Of a stretch of 5,306 nt of DNA, positions 1-5,281 are shown in pieces. The stretch covers positions 276 to 5,581 of the forward strand of contig DHVO01000070.1 in the NCBI GenBank assembly GCA_002412705.1, written 5' to 3'. Numbering within the stretch: the stretch's first letter is position 1; each line of letters begins with the position of its first letter. The notes under the pieces are model-generated. The model was not told the DNA's origin and ran no database searches. It worked only from the letters and a program-made list of their open reading frames with translations. The DNA comes from Bacteroidales bacterium UBA5206. GTDB lineage: Bacteria > Bacteroidota > Bacteroidia > Bacteroidales > Tenuifilaceae. The position numbers were made by a program, and so were the translations under genes.

Positions 1-483
1 TGAGCAGCACTGAATGTAGTTATCGCCCAGCCGCTCCTTAAGTAGGTTCTGGTAGTAGAAAAAGTCGGGAGTTCTAACTCCGTGTATAAGGGTAGCCCCT
101 TCGCCCTTGCCCGATAGTAGTCGCGACATAAACGGCGCTATGCCCGTGCCCACGGCAATCCAAATGGGCGATTGGTCGCTGTTGGTGAATGAGCCAAAGG
201 GGTCGGTTACCAAAATGGTATCGCCCGATTTTAGCAGCGAGAGCATGGGGGTAAGCGTTCCATCGGGTTTTTCGGTGTAGAGAATCTCAATGTGATCTTC
301 CTTTTCGCCGCTGGCTATGCTGTAGAGGCGGGGTGGTATTTTTTCGCTAACGCCAATGCCAATAACCTGACCGGCTATAAAATCGAATTCCCTTTTAAAT
401 GTTAGGATATATGAGCCCGATGCAACCTGAATGTTAGATAGTACGGGTAGTTTACGGTAGTTAAAATCGTTCCAGCTTTTCAT
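1..483 (-). CDS. Ferredoxin--NADP reductase family flavoprotein, 3' end missing (partial)
   Basis: The minus strand is open from an ATG at 483 to the window edge, giving 161 residues with no stop. An in-frame TAA lies four codons upstream, so this ATG is the first possible. Residues 51-58 (PRLYSIAS) match the RxYS FAD-binding motif of the ferredoxin-NADP reductase superfamily. Residues 112-120 (GTGIAPFMS) match the NADP pyrophosphate-binding motif, and a GVRTPDFFYYQ segment follows at about 135-145. Bacterial Fpr-like enzymes usually run 210-260 residues, so the C-terminal part of the NADP domain is off the window. The family moves electrons between NAD(P)H and ferredoxin or flavodoxin in the cytoplasm. 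The gene diverges from the ars operon. A role in supplying electrons to that operon is only a guess from position. Other flavin reductases of the same fold cannot be excluded without the C-terminus. Confidence 0.85.
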   Translation of the reverse strand, partial: MKSWNDFNYRKLPVLSNIQVASGSYILTFKREFDFIAGQVIGIGVSEKIPPRLYSIASGEKEDHIEILYTEKPDGTLTPMLSLLKSGDTILVTDPFGSFTNSDQSPIWIAVGTGIAPFMSRLLSGKGEGATLIHGVRTPDFFYYQNLLKERLGDNYIQCCS

Positions 484-495
484 TGTGTTATCTTA

Positions 496-510
496 TTTAC
501 CTCAGGTAAA
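496..510. promoter_or_regulatory. 15-bp perfect palindrome upstream of the flavoprotein gene (candidate operator)
   Basis: TTTACCT and AGGTAAA flank a single central C, giving 7-bp arms without mismatch. The site lies 12 bp upstream of the flavoprotein start on the minus strand. A minus-strand TTTG (518-515) sits just beyond it and could be a Bacteroidota -33 element, which would put the palindrome inside the core promoter. The downstream -7 match (TAAGATAA) is poor. It differs in sequence from the ArsR-type sites to its right, so another regulator is likelier. The identity of that regulator is unknown. Confidence 0.4.
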
Positions 511-561
511 CCGTCAAAGGGGGAAATGGTTCATGTTTTAAAGGCGGGTTGTCAATATTTT

Positions 562-582
562 CATTTCGTGTTTTTGCGAAAT
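562..582. promoter_or_regulatory. Candidate ArsR operator, distal copy
   Basis: This is an inverted repeat, ATTTCG-N8-CGAAAT (563-582), preceded by C. It matches the proximal copy at 18 of 21 positions. ArsR/SmtB repressors bind such interrupted palindromes near their own promoters. Position just upstream of arsR and the duplicated architecture support the call; binding itself is inferred. Confidence 0.65.
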
Positions 583-602
583 GAAAACATTTCGTAATAT
601 TG
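573..602 (+). promoter_or_regulatory. Candidate Bacteroidota-type promoter for the ars operon
   Basis: TTTG (573-576) and TAATATTG (595-602) resemble the -33 TTTG and -7 TAnnTTTG elements of Bacteroidales promoters, with an 18-bp gap and one mismatch in the -7 box. Transcription would start near 606, leaving a very short leader of about 9 bases to the ATG at 615 or 15 to the ATG at 621. Each box lies inside one of the two palindromes, as expected for a repressed promoter. A weaker alternative -7 box is TATTTTCA at 556-563. Confidence 0.45.
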
Positions 603-608
603 CGAAAT
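588..608. promoter_or_regulatory. Candidate ArsR operator, proximal copy
   Basis: This second ATTTCG-N8-CGAAAT palindrome (589-608) starts 26 bp after the first, about two and a half helical turns. It covers the candidate -7 element and a possible TTG start at 600, and ends 6 bp before the ATG at 615. Repressor bound here should block polymerase directly. Its overlap with the TTG is a reason to reject that codon as the arsR start. Confidence 0.65.
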
Positions 609-614
609 AAATTT

Positions 615-920
615 ATGCCAATGAGTAACGAGAAGTACACCGAGGAGCAGGTTAAGCTGGCTAGGTACGCCAAGGCTTTGAGCCACCCCGTGCGCGTACA
701 GATTATGGAGATACTGGCAAGCCAGTCTTGCTGCTACAGCGGCGATATTGCCGACGATTTGCCCATTGCCCGCAGCACCCTATCGCAGCACCTTAATGAG
801 CTTAAGGATGCTGGACTTATTCAGGGTGAGTTTACCCCACCCAAAATTAAGTACTGTATCAGGCGCGAGGGGTGGGATGAGGCTAAGCACCTGCTTTCCC
901 AGTTTTTGCTAATGAAGTAA
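615..920 (+). CDS. arsR: ArsR/SmtB-family arsenical-responsive repressor
   Basis: This 101-residue winged-helix protein has the length and layout of ArsR repressors. ALSHPVRVQIMEIL (about 21-34) is the usual N-terminal helix segment, and STLSQHLNELKDAGLI (54-69) is the helix-turn-helix recognition region leading into the wing. Cysteines C39 and C40 lie before the recognition region, and C81 lies in the wing (KYCI). Together they could form a thiol site for trivalent arsenic; the family uses two or three cysteines, but placement varies. I chose ATG 615; ATG 621 is equally plausible given the likely transcription start. The frame also opens at TTG 600, but that codon lies inside the operator. 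The gene is first in the operon, 25 bp before the next gene, so it is probably autoregulated through the tandem palindromes. Sensing of another metalloid, such as antimony, is possible. Confidence 0.9.
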   Translation: MPMSNEKYTEEQVKLARYAKALSHPVRVQIMEILASQSCCYSGDIADDLPIARSTLSQHLNELKDAGLIQGEFTPPKIKYCIRREGWDEAKHLLSQFLLMK

Positions 921-945
921 GTTTAACCAGAATATTTGATTGATT

Positions 946-1185
946 ATGGAAATTAAAGTTTTAGGCACGGGTTGCGCAAAGTGCAAAACCCTTGAGCAGT
1001 CCGTTAGACAATCCGTTGAGGAACTAGGCATTGATGCCGTTGTTACCAAGGAAGAGGATATTGTTAAGATTATGAGCTACGGCATTATGCACACGCCAGG
1101 TCTTGTTATTGATGGCAAAGTGGTTCTTTCTGGTCGCGTTCCTTCGGCTAAGGATTTGAAGGAGCTAATTGCTAAACATCAGTAA
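946..1185 (+). CDS. Small CxxC thioredoxin-fold protein (MTH895/TM0996 type, Thioredoxin_3)
   Basis: This 79-residue cytosolic protein has no signal peptide. It carries GTGCAKC at 7-13, with redox cysteines C10 and C13 at the first helix, and a TPG with the expected cis-proline P51 before the third strand. These features match the compact thioredoxin-like family called small redox-active disulfide protein (MTH895-like). The ATG at 946 is preferred; the frame extends only to a TTG at 940, adding two residues. The stop is 3 bp before the arsF start, so the two genes are almost certainly cotranscribed. Proteins of this family often sit beside COG0701 permeases, as here. The likely role is thiol-disulfide exchange with ArsG on the cytosolic side, or handling of trivalent arsenic through the CxxC pair. 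It may correspond to the gene called arsE in Bacteroides ars operons, but I am not certain of that equivalence and leave the symbol blank. Confidence 0.85.
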   Translation: MEIKVLGTGCAKCKTLEQSVRQSVEELGIDAVVTKEEDIVKIMSYGIMHTPGLVIDGKVVLSGRVPSAKDLKELIAKHQ

Positions 1186-1188
1186 GCT

Positions 1189-1644
1189 ATGAAAAGAATA
1201 TTTACAATGGTAGCCATCGCTGCAATGGCAATGGCTGCTGCTAGCTGCGGAAGCAGTGCGGAGAAAAGTGCCGAGAAGAGCGTTGAGGCCGAGGTATCAT
1301 CGGTTGTAGCAAGCGTTGAGGCAGGAATAGACTCGGCTAAGGTGGCCGTAGTGTACTTTCATGGCGATAGGCGCTGCAAAACCTGCGTTGCTGTGGAGAA
1401 CAACGCTCGCGTAACGGTTGAAAAGCTTAGCGCCAATGGGGCTAACGTAAAGTTCTTTGAGGTGAATGCCGATAAGAGCGAATCGGCACCGCTGGTTGAG
1501 AAGTACCAAATTATGGGCAGCAGCCTGCTTATTATTGCCAATGGCGAGGCAACCAACGTTACCTCTGAGTACTTCCCATTGGGAAAAGATGCCGCGGCAT
1601 TTGAGGGCACCTTAACCCAGCGTCTTAGCTCCTTGCTACAGTAG
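1189..1644 (+). CDS. arsF: ArsF-type thioredoxin-fold lipoprotein
   Basis: The product has 151 residues. Residues 1-19 form a signal peptide (KR followed by a hydrophobic Ala/Met-rich stretch), and AASC at 17-20 is a lipobox with C20 as the lipidated cysteine. A Ser/Ala/Glu/Lys-rich linker runs to about 50. A thioredoxin-like domain follows: VAVVYFHGDRRCKTC (52-66) holds the CxxC pair C63/C66, then come a beta strand around 87-92 and the segment IMGSSLLII (108-116). The cis-proline normally found in that last segment is replaced by serine (S111/S112). Databases name this family nitrophenyl compound nitroreductase subunit ArsF, but no flavin-binding domain is visible, so a direct nitroreductase role looks doubtful. 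The residues after C20 show no clear acidic surface-export signal, so a periplasm-facing location is likelier. The gene lies directly behind the small CxxC gene and 41 bp before arsG. Confidence 0.8.
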   Translation: MKRIFTMVAIAAMAMAAASCGSSAEKSAEKSVEAEVSSVVASVEAGIDSAKVAVVYFHGDRRCKTCVAVENNARVTVEKLSANGANVKFFEVNADKSESAPLVEKYQIMGSSLLIIANGEATNVTSEYFPLGKDAAAFEGTLTQRLSSLLQ

Positions 1645-1685
1645 GCTTTTGCTCCTTGTTTCGATAACCTTTTTGCACATAGCGA

Positions 1686-2387
1686 ATGGATTTTTTACAG
1701 AGTATTCTCGATAGCACCAACGTGCCCATTATATCGGCTTTTTTGCTGGGGCTGCTAACCGCTATTAGCCCATGTCCGCTGGCTACAAACATTACCGCCA
1801 TTGCCTACATTAGTCGCGATATTACCAATAAGCGCAGGGTGTTTACCAGCGGTTTGGTTTATACGCTTGGTAGGGCGGTATCATACACGGCGCTGGGGCT
1901 GCTCTTCTTTTTTGGAGCCAGCCAGTTTCAGGTGGGTGGCTTTTTGCAGAAGTACGGCGAGCGCTTTATTGGCCCCCTGCTCATTCTTATTGGTGTGTTC
2001 ATGCTGGGGCTTATCCGCATAAACATTCCGGGCGTATCGGGGCTTAGCGAGAAGCTGGGGCAGCGGGCGCAGGGCGGTGGCTTTTGGGGCGTGCTGCTAA
2101 TGGGCATAGCCTTTGCGCTAGCCTTTTGTCCGTACAGCGGCGTGCTTTACTTTGGTATGCTAATCCCCATGACGGTGAGCAGCGCCACAGGGCTATATCT
2201 CCCCATTGTGTTTGCGCTGGGTACGGGGCTTCCTGTAATTGTAGTAGCCTACTTGCTGGCCTTTACGGTATCGGGCATTGGGGGATTCTACAGTCGCGTT
2301 AAAACCTTTGAGATGTGGTTCCGTCGCGTAGTGGCCGTGCTGTTTATTGGCGTGGGAGTGTACTATAGCGTAATCTTCTTTTTATAG
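1686..2387 (+). CDS. arsG: ArsG-type membrane protein of the CcdA/DsbD transmembrane family
   Basis: The product is a 233-residue hydrophobic protein with about six membrane helices (roughly 14-38, 53-77, 94-110, 131-155, 170-195 and 212-232). C30 lies in AISPCPLATN in helix 1 and C148 in AFCPYSG in helix 4. This pair of Cys-Pro-containing helices is the hallmark of the CcdA/DsbD-beta family, which carries electrons across the inner membrane by thiol-disulfide exchange. Databases call this subgroup the aromatic aminobenzylarsenical efflux permease ArsG. The sequence alone supports a reductant conduit at least as well as a transporter. Upstream lie a cytosolic and an exported CxxC protein, which would be natural donor and acceptor. 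Start ATG 1686 gives a short N-terminal amphipathic lead before helix 1. No SD-like site is obvious. Confidence 0.85.
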   Translation: MDFLQSILDSTNVPIISAFLLGLLTAISPCPLATNITAIAYISRDITNKRRVFTSGLVYTLGRAVSYTALGLLFFFGASQFQVGGFLQKYGERFIGPLLILIGVFMLGLIRINIPGVSGLSEKLGQRAQGGGFWGVLLMGIAFALAFCPYSGVLYFGMLIPMTVSSATGLYLPIVFALGTGLPVIVVAYLLAFTVSGIGGFYSRVKTFEMWFRRVVAVLFIGVGVYYSVIFFL

Positions 2388-2396
2388 TAGCAGACA

Positions 2397-2500
2397 TTGG
2401 GTGCGCTGCGTTAGGGGGTGAAGCGGATACCCTTTTGCGTTAGGTGCAAAAGGTATGAGCGGAACACCCGACCCCGCGTTCTGTGCGGGGGAACGCCCAA
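2397..2500 (+). ncRNA. Structured GC-rich intergenic element (three-way-junction fold)
   Basis: The gap between arsG and the permease can fold compactly. GCGTT (2408-2412) pairs with AACGC (2492-2496) as the closing stem. GGGTG (2416-2420) pairs with CACCC (2465-2469). A long hairpin 2428-2438/2446-2455 has one bulged C and a 7-base loop. CCCCGC (2472-2477) pairs with GCGGGG (2485-2490). An internal loop carries AGCGGA on both sides (2422-2427 and 2458-2463). An alternative outer stem TTGGGTG/CGCCCAA (2397-2403/2494-2500) is also possible. From memory it resembles a recurrent Bacteroidota intergenic repeat with GCGTTAGGG...AAGCGG...GAGCGGAA...AACGCC landmarks, possibly the Rfam Flavo-1 group, but I cannot confirm that. 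It may act as a leader or stability element for the permease message, or be a dispersed repeat. Strand is assumed from the operon. Confidence 0.55.
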
Positions 2501-2531
2501 GTGATTTTACCGATTTTGAACTGATAATAGT

Positions 2532-3863
2532 ATGGAAACTAAAAAGGAACTGACGATTCTGTTCTGGATTGTGGCGTTTTTTGCCATGGCGTTTTTTATG
2601 CCGGTGAGCAGCGAGGCCTTTAGAACGGCCGTGGATGCAACGCTGGACCTTACCAAGTGGTACGCGCAGGAGCACGTGGTGCTGTGCCTGCTGCCAGCGT
2701 TTTTTATTGCTGGGGTGATATCGGTGTTTGTGAGCCAGGGTGCGGTGCTGCGCTACTTTGGCGCCAATGCCAAGAAGTGGCTGGCCTATACCGTGGCATC
2801 GGTATCGGGGACTATACTGGCGGTGTGCAGCTGCACTATTCTGCCGCTATTCTCGAGCATCCACAAGCGTGGTGCGGGTTTGGGGCCTGCCGTGGCGTTC
2901 CTATACTCGGGTCCTGCCATTAACATTCTGGCCATTATTCTAACGGCTCGCATTCTGGGCTTTGAGATGGGTGTTGCGCGTATTATTGGCGCGGTAACCT
3001 TTGCCATTGTTATTGGTAGCATTATGTCCATTATTTACCGTAAGGAGGAGAAGGCCAAGAAGGAGGAGCAGATGAACATTCAGCTTCCGCCCGAGGCGCG
3101 CCCCATGTGGCAAACCTCGTTCCACTTCTTTATTCTGGTGCTGATTCTGGTTTTTGCCAACTGGGGCAAGCCATCGAGCGACGATACCAGCGGTCTGTGG
3201 TTCTTTATTTGGAGCAACAAGTGGTACATCACCAGCATTTTTGGGCTGGGGCTGGTTTACTCGCTTATCCGCATTCTGCACATAAAGTGGTGGTGGGTAA
3301 TAGGCGCTGCGGTGGTTACTGCGGTATCGGCTGTGCTGTCCAACGTGTACATTGGCGGAATTCTTGCGCCCATGGTGCCTATGCTTGTGGCCATTACGGG
3401 GCTAAGCCTTATTACCCTTTGGGGTGGCGATGAGAACCGCGAGTGGACGCTTGCCAGCTGGGATTTTGCCAAGCAGATTATGCCGCTACTTGCCCTTGGG
3501 GTTATTGTTGCGGGATTCCTGTTGGGCTCTACCCACGGCGATACCAACATTCCGGGCGTTGTGCCCAGTAGCTGGATATCGGGATTGGTGGGTGGCAACT
3601 CGGTGTTCTCCAACTTCTTTGCATCCATTGTGGGCGCGTTTATGTACTTTGCCACGCTAACCGAGGTGCCCATTATTCAGGGGCTTATGGCATCGGGAAT
3701 GGGCAAGGGGCCTGCGCTGGCGCTGCTGCTTGCTGGGCCATCGCTATCGCTGCCCAACATGCTGGTTATACGTGGCGTTATGGGAACCAAGAAAACCATT
3801 ACCTACGTTGCGCTGGTTGTGGTTATGGCCACCATTAGCGGGCTTATTTACGGAGCGCTGTAG
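2532..3863 (+). CDS. ArsP-like permease (COG0701, PF03773 family)
   Basis: The product is a 443-residue polytopic inner-membrane protein. An N-terminal helix spans about 8-24, then helices at about 48-68 and 83-105, with the signature AVCSCTILPLF (97-107, C99 and C101) followed by a Gly-rich segment through SGPAINI (126-132). A charged, Lys/Glu-rich cytosolic loop covers about 169-192. The C-terminal half repeats the core: GMGKGPALALLLAGPSLSL (389-407) mirrors GAGLGPAVAFLYSGPAINI (114-132), the two-repeat architecture of this family. ArsP members export trivalent organoarsenicals, while other branches are linked to copper or zinc, so the substrate here is inferred only from neighbours. Length exceeds the roughly 310 residues of the shorter ArsP proteins. 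ATG 2532 is 144 bp behind arsG, separated by the structured element, and the gene ends before a strong terminator. A 25-bp piece (3720-3744) recurs at the window edge. Confidence 0.85.
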   Translation: METKKELTILFWIVAFFAMAFFMPVSSEAFRTAVDATLDLTKWYAQEHVVLCLLPAFFIAGVISVFVSQGAVLRYFGANAKKWLAYTVASVSGTILAVCSCTILPLFSSIHKRGAGLGPAVAFLYSGPAINILAIILTARILGFEMGVARIIGAVTFAIVIGSIMSIIYRKEEKAKKEEQMNIQLPPEARPMWQTSFHFFILVLILVFANWGKPSSDDTSGLWFFIWSNKWYITSIFGLGLVYSLIRILHIKWWWVIGAAVVTAVSAVLSNVYIGGILAPMVPMLVAITGLSLITLWGGDENREWTLASWDFAKQIMPLLALGVIVAGFLLGSTHGDTNIPGVVPSSWISGLVGGNSVFSNFFASIVGAFMYFATLTEVPIIQGLMASGMGKGPALALLLAGPSLSLPNMLVIRGVMGTKKTITYVALVVVMATISGLIYGAL

Positions 3864-3888
3864 CGCTTTACCATATACAGCTTACAGG

Positions 3889-3920
3889 CGGGGAGGCGGT
3901 TGCCTCCCCGTTTTGTTTTT
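3889..3920 (+). terminator. Intrinsic terminator of the ars operon
   Basis: A perfect 9-bp GC-rich stem (CGGGGAGGC at 3889-3897, GCCTCCCCG at 3902-3910) has a GGTT tetraloop and is followed by TTTTGTTTTT (3911-3920). It lies 25 bp after the permease stop. This is a textbook Rho-independent terminator, isolating the operon from the downstream ATPase gene. Confidence 0.92.
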
Positions 3921-3941
3921 GGTGAGGATGCATAAGATCGC

Positions 3942-3965
3942 TATTCTTGTGTCAAGAATATTTTT
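3942..3965 (+). other. AT-rich hairpin followed by a T-run (second terminator or operator)
   Basis: TATTCTTG (3942-3949) and CAAGAATA (3953-3960) are perfect 8-bp arms around TGT, followed by TTTTT (3961-3965). The T-run fits a weak back-up terminator. The 19-bp palindrome would also suit a dimeric regulator of the following gene. The sequence does not decide between these. Confidence 0.45.
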
Positions 3966-4053
3966 GATTGAAGTTTTGTGATTGTAGTTAAAAAGCGTCA
4001 ATTATGATTGAAGAAATTACTATATTTGGAGTAAATGTAAAATATGATTGAAG
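3963..4053 (+). repeat. Three 11-bp direct repeats at exact 40-bp spacing
   Basis: TTTGATTGAAG at 3963 and TATGATTGAAG at 4003 and 4043 start exactly 40 bp apart. A partial fourth copy, TATGATTG, follows at 4054 across the ATPase start codon. The 29-bp stretches between them are unrelated to each other. The regular phase near the gene start suggests protein-binding sites or remnants of a tandem duplication. The units are too short and too few to be a CRISPR array. Confidence 0.5.
4021..4028 (+). promoter_or_regulatory. Candidate -7 element for the ATPase gene
   Basis: TATATTTG matches the Bacteroidales -7 consensus TAnnTTTG exactly and would place the transcription start near 4032, about 23 bases before the ATG at 4055. 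No TTTG lies at the expected upstream distance, so the call rests on one box. It lies between the second and third 11-bp repeats. Confidence 0.4.
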
Positions 4054-4054
4054 T

Positions 4055-5266
4055 ATGATTGATTATATTAATAGACCCTTGTATATTGAAAGGATTAAAC
4101 CCTTTATTGGAAAATCATTGATAAAGGTTTTGGTTGGGCAACGAAGAGTGGGGAAAAGCTATCTTTTAATGCAACTAAAAGATCTGATTAAGGCACAAGA
4201 AACAGATACGCAGATAGTCTATATAAATAAAGAGCAAAGCGAGTTTTCATCAATTAAGAATTCTGACGACCTGTTGGGTTACTTAAGAGAAAACGTAGAT
4301 AGCAACGGAAAAGTAGCTCTATTTATTGATGAGATTCAGGATATTGAGTCGTTTGAAGTTGCGCTTAGAGATTTAGCTACCCGAAAAAATTACGATATCT
4401 ACTGCACTGGTAGTAATGCAAACCTACTCTCTAGTGAACTTGCAACCTTTTTGAGTGGGAGGTACATTCAAATAAAAGTTTTTGGTTTGAGCTACGCAGA
4501 ATTCTTGACTTTTAATGGGATTCCTGAGTCAATTGATTCCTTTAAGAATTATACTATGCTTGGGGGACTTCCTTACCTGATTAATCTAAACAATGAGATT
4601 CATGTTGCCTATGAATATTTAACAAGCATTTACAGTACTATCCTTCTTAAGGATGTTGTTGCTCGATTTAATGTTAGAAATGTAAAGTTTTTGGAGAATT
4701 TAGTAGAGTTTCTATCTGATAATCTTGGCAGTATTGTTTCTTCAAAGAAAATAAGTGAATACCTAAAATCTCAAAAAATAAACATTTCAACACAGGTGGT
4801 TATTGATTATCTGGGTTATCTTGAGGCTTCATTTTTAATTTTTAAAGTGAAACGTACTGGAATTGAAGGGAAGAAAATATTTGAAATAGGAGAAAAGTAC
4901 TTCTTTGAGGATGTTGGAATTAGAAATGCTATTGTTGGCTATAAAGCCACAGATGTTCACAAAATACTTGAGAATATTGTTTATCTGCATCTGAGAATGG
5001 CTGGGTATTCCGTAACAGTAGGGGTAGATGGCAAAAAGGAGGTTGATTTTATTGCACAGAAATCGGGTGATAAAATCTATGTTCAAGTGGCGTATATGCT
5101 AACAAATCAAGAGACAATTAGTCGTGAATTTGGGAACTTGCTTGAAATACCTGATAATTTTCCAAAGTATGTGGTTACTATGGACGAAATAACAGAAATC
5201 TCAACTTACAAGGGCATTATGAGGATGCATATTAAAGATTTCTGTTTGAAGATGGTAGCTCAATGA
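4055..5266 (+). CDS. AAA_14 / DUF4143 family ATPase
   Basis: This 403-residue protein has an N-terminal P-loop ATPase of the AAA_14 type: Walker A GQRRVGKS (28-35), Walker B ALFIDEIQD (88-96; D92, E93), a sensor-like TGSNANLLSSEL (118-129) and a candidate arginine finger R136 in LSGR. A helical/winged section follows (about 200-270). The C-terminal DUF4143 part has ENIVYLHL (306-313), KEVDF (328-332) and IYVQVAY (341-347), resembling a PD-(D/E)xK nuclease core with Gln in the position often held by Glu. The length is normal and the frame intact. The biological role of this family is not established; members are numerous, often strain-variable and close to mobile DNA. Codon use is strongly AT-biased (AAA, ATT, TTT, AGA) against the Gly/Ala GC-rich codons of the ars genes. 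Start ATG 4055 follows the spaced repeats. It lies behind a terminator and is probably its own transcription unit. Confidence 0.85.
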   Translation: MIDYINRPLYIERIKPFIGKSLIKVLVGQRRVGKSYLLMQLKDLIKAQETDTQIVYINKEQSEFSSIKNSDDLLGYLRENVDSNGKVALFIDEIQDIESFEVALRDLATRKNYDIYCTGSNANLLSSELATFLSGRYIQIKVFGLSYAEFLTFNGIPESIDSFKNYTMLGGLPYLINLNNEIHVAYEYLTSIYSTILLKDVVARFNVRNVKFLENLVEFLSDNLGSIVSSKKISEYLKSQKINISTQVVIDYLGYLEASFLIFKVKRTGIEGKKIFEIGEKYFFEDVGIRNAIVGYKATDVHKILENIVYLHLRMAGYSVTVGVDGKKEVDFIAQKSGDKIYVQVAYMLTNQETISREFGNLLEIPDNFPKYVVTMDEITEISTYKGIMRMHIKDFCLKMVAQ

Positions 5267-5281
5267 TACCCTAAATTTATT

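Noticed and set aside
600..614. Upstream TTG start for arsR (five more residues)
   Set aside because: The TTG lies inside the proximal palindrome and -7 box, so transcription probably begins downstream of it. The added residues show no family feature.
2382..2675. Minus-strand 97-codon reading frame
   Set aside because: It crosses the structured intergenic element and the permease 5' end in antisense, has no recognisable domain, and its basic composition reflects the GC-rich stems.
2940..3673. Overlapping antisense reading frames within the permease gene
   Set aside because: They are open because of the codon composition of the hydrophobic permease, lack recognisable domains, and lie opposite a well-supported gene.
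3855..3866. AGCGCT direct repeat spanning the permease stop codon as a hairpin
   Set aside because: The unit is a self-complementary hexamer with no T-run, and the clear terminator 25 bp further on makes a function unlikely.
4004..4051. 15-codon upstream mini-ORF ending 3 bp before the ATPase start
   Set aside because: It arises from the TATGATTGAAG repeat supplying an ATG, and the likely promoter box lies inside it, so it would not be in the transcript. No peptide motif supports it.
3963..4053. Short CRISPR-like array
   Set aside because: Repeats are only 11 bp with three copies, there is no dyad within the repeat, and no cas genes are in view. The GATTGAAG likeness to CRISPR repeat ends is superficial.
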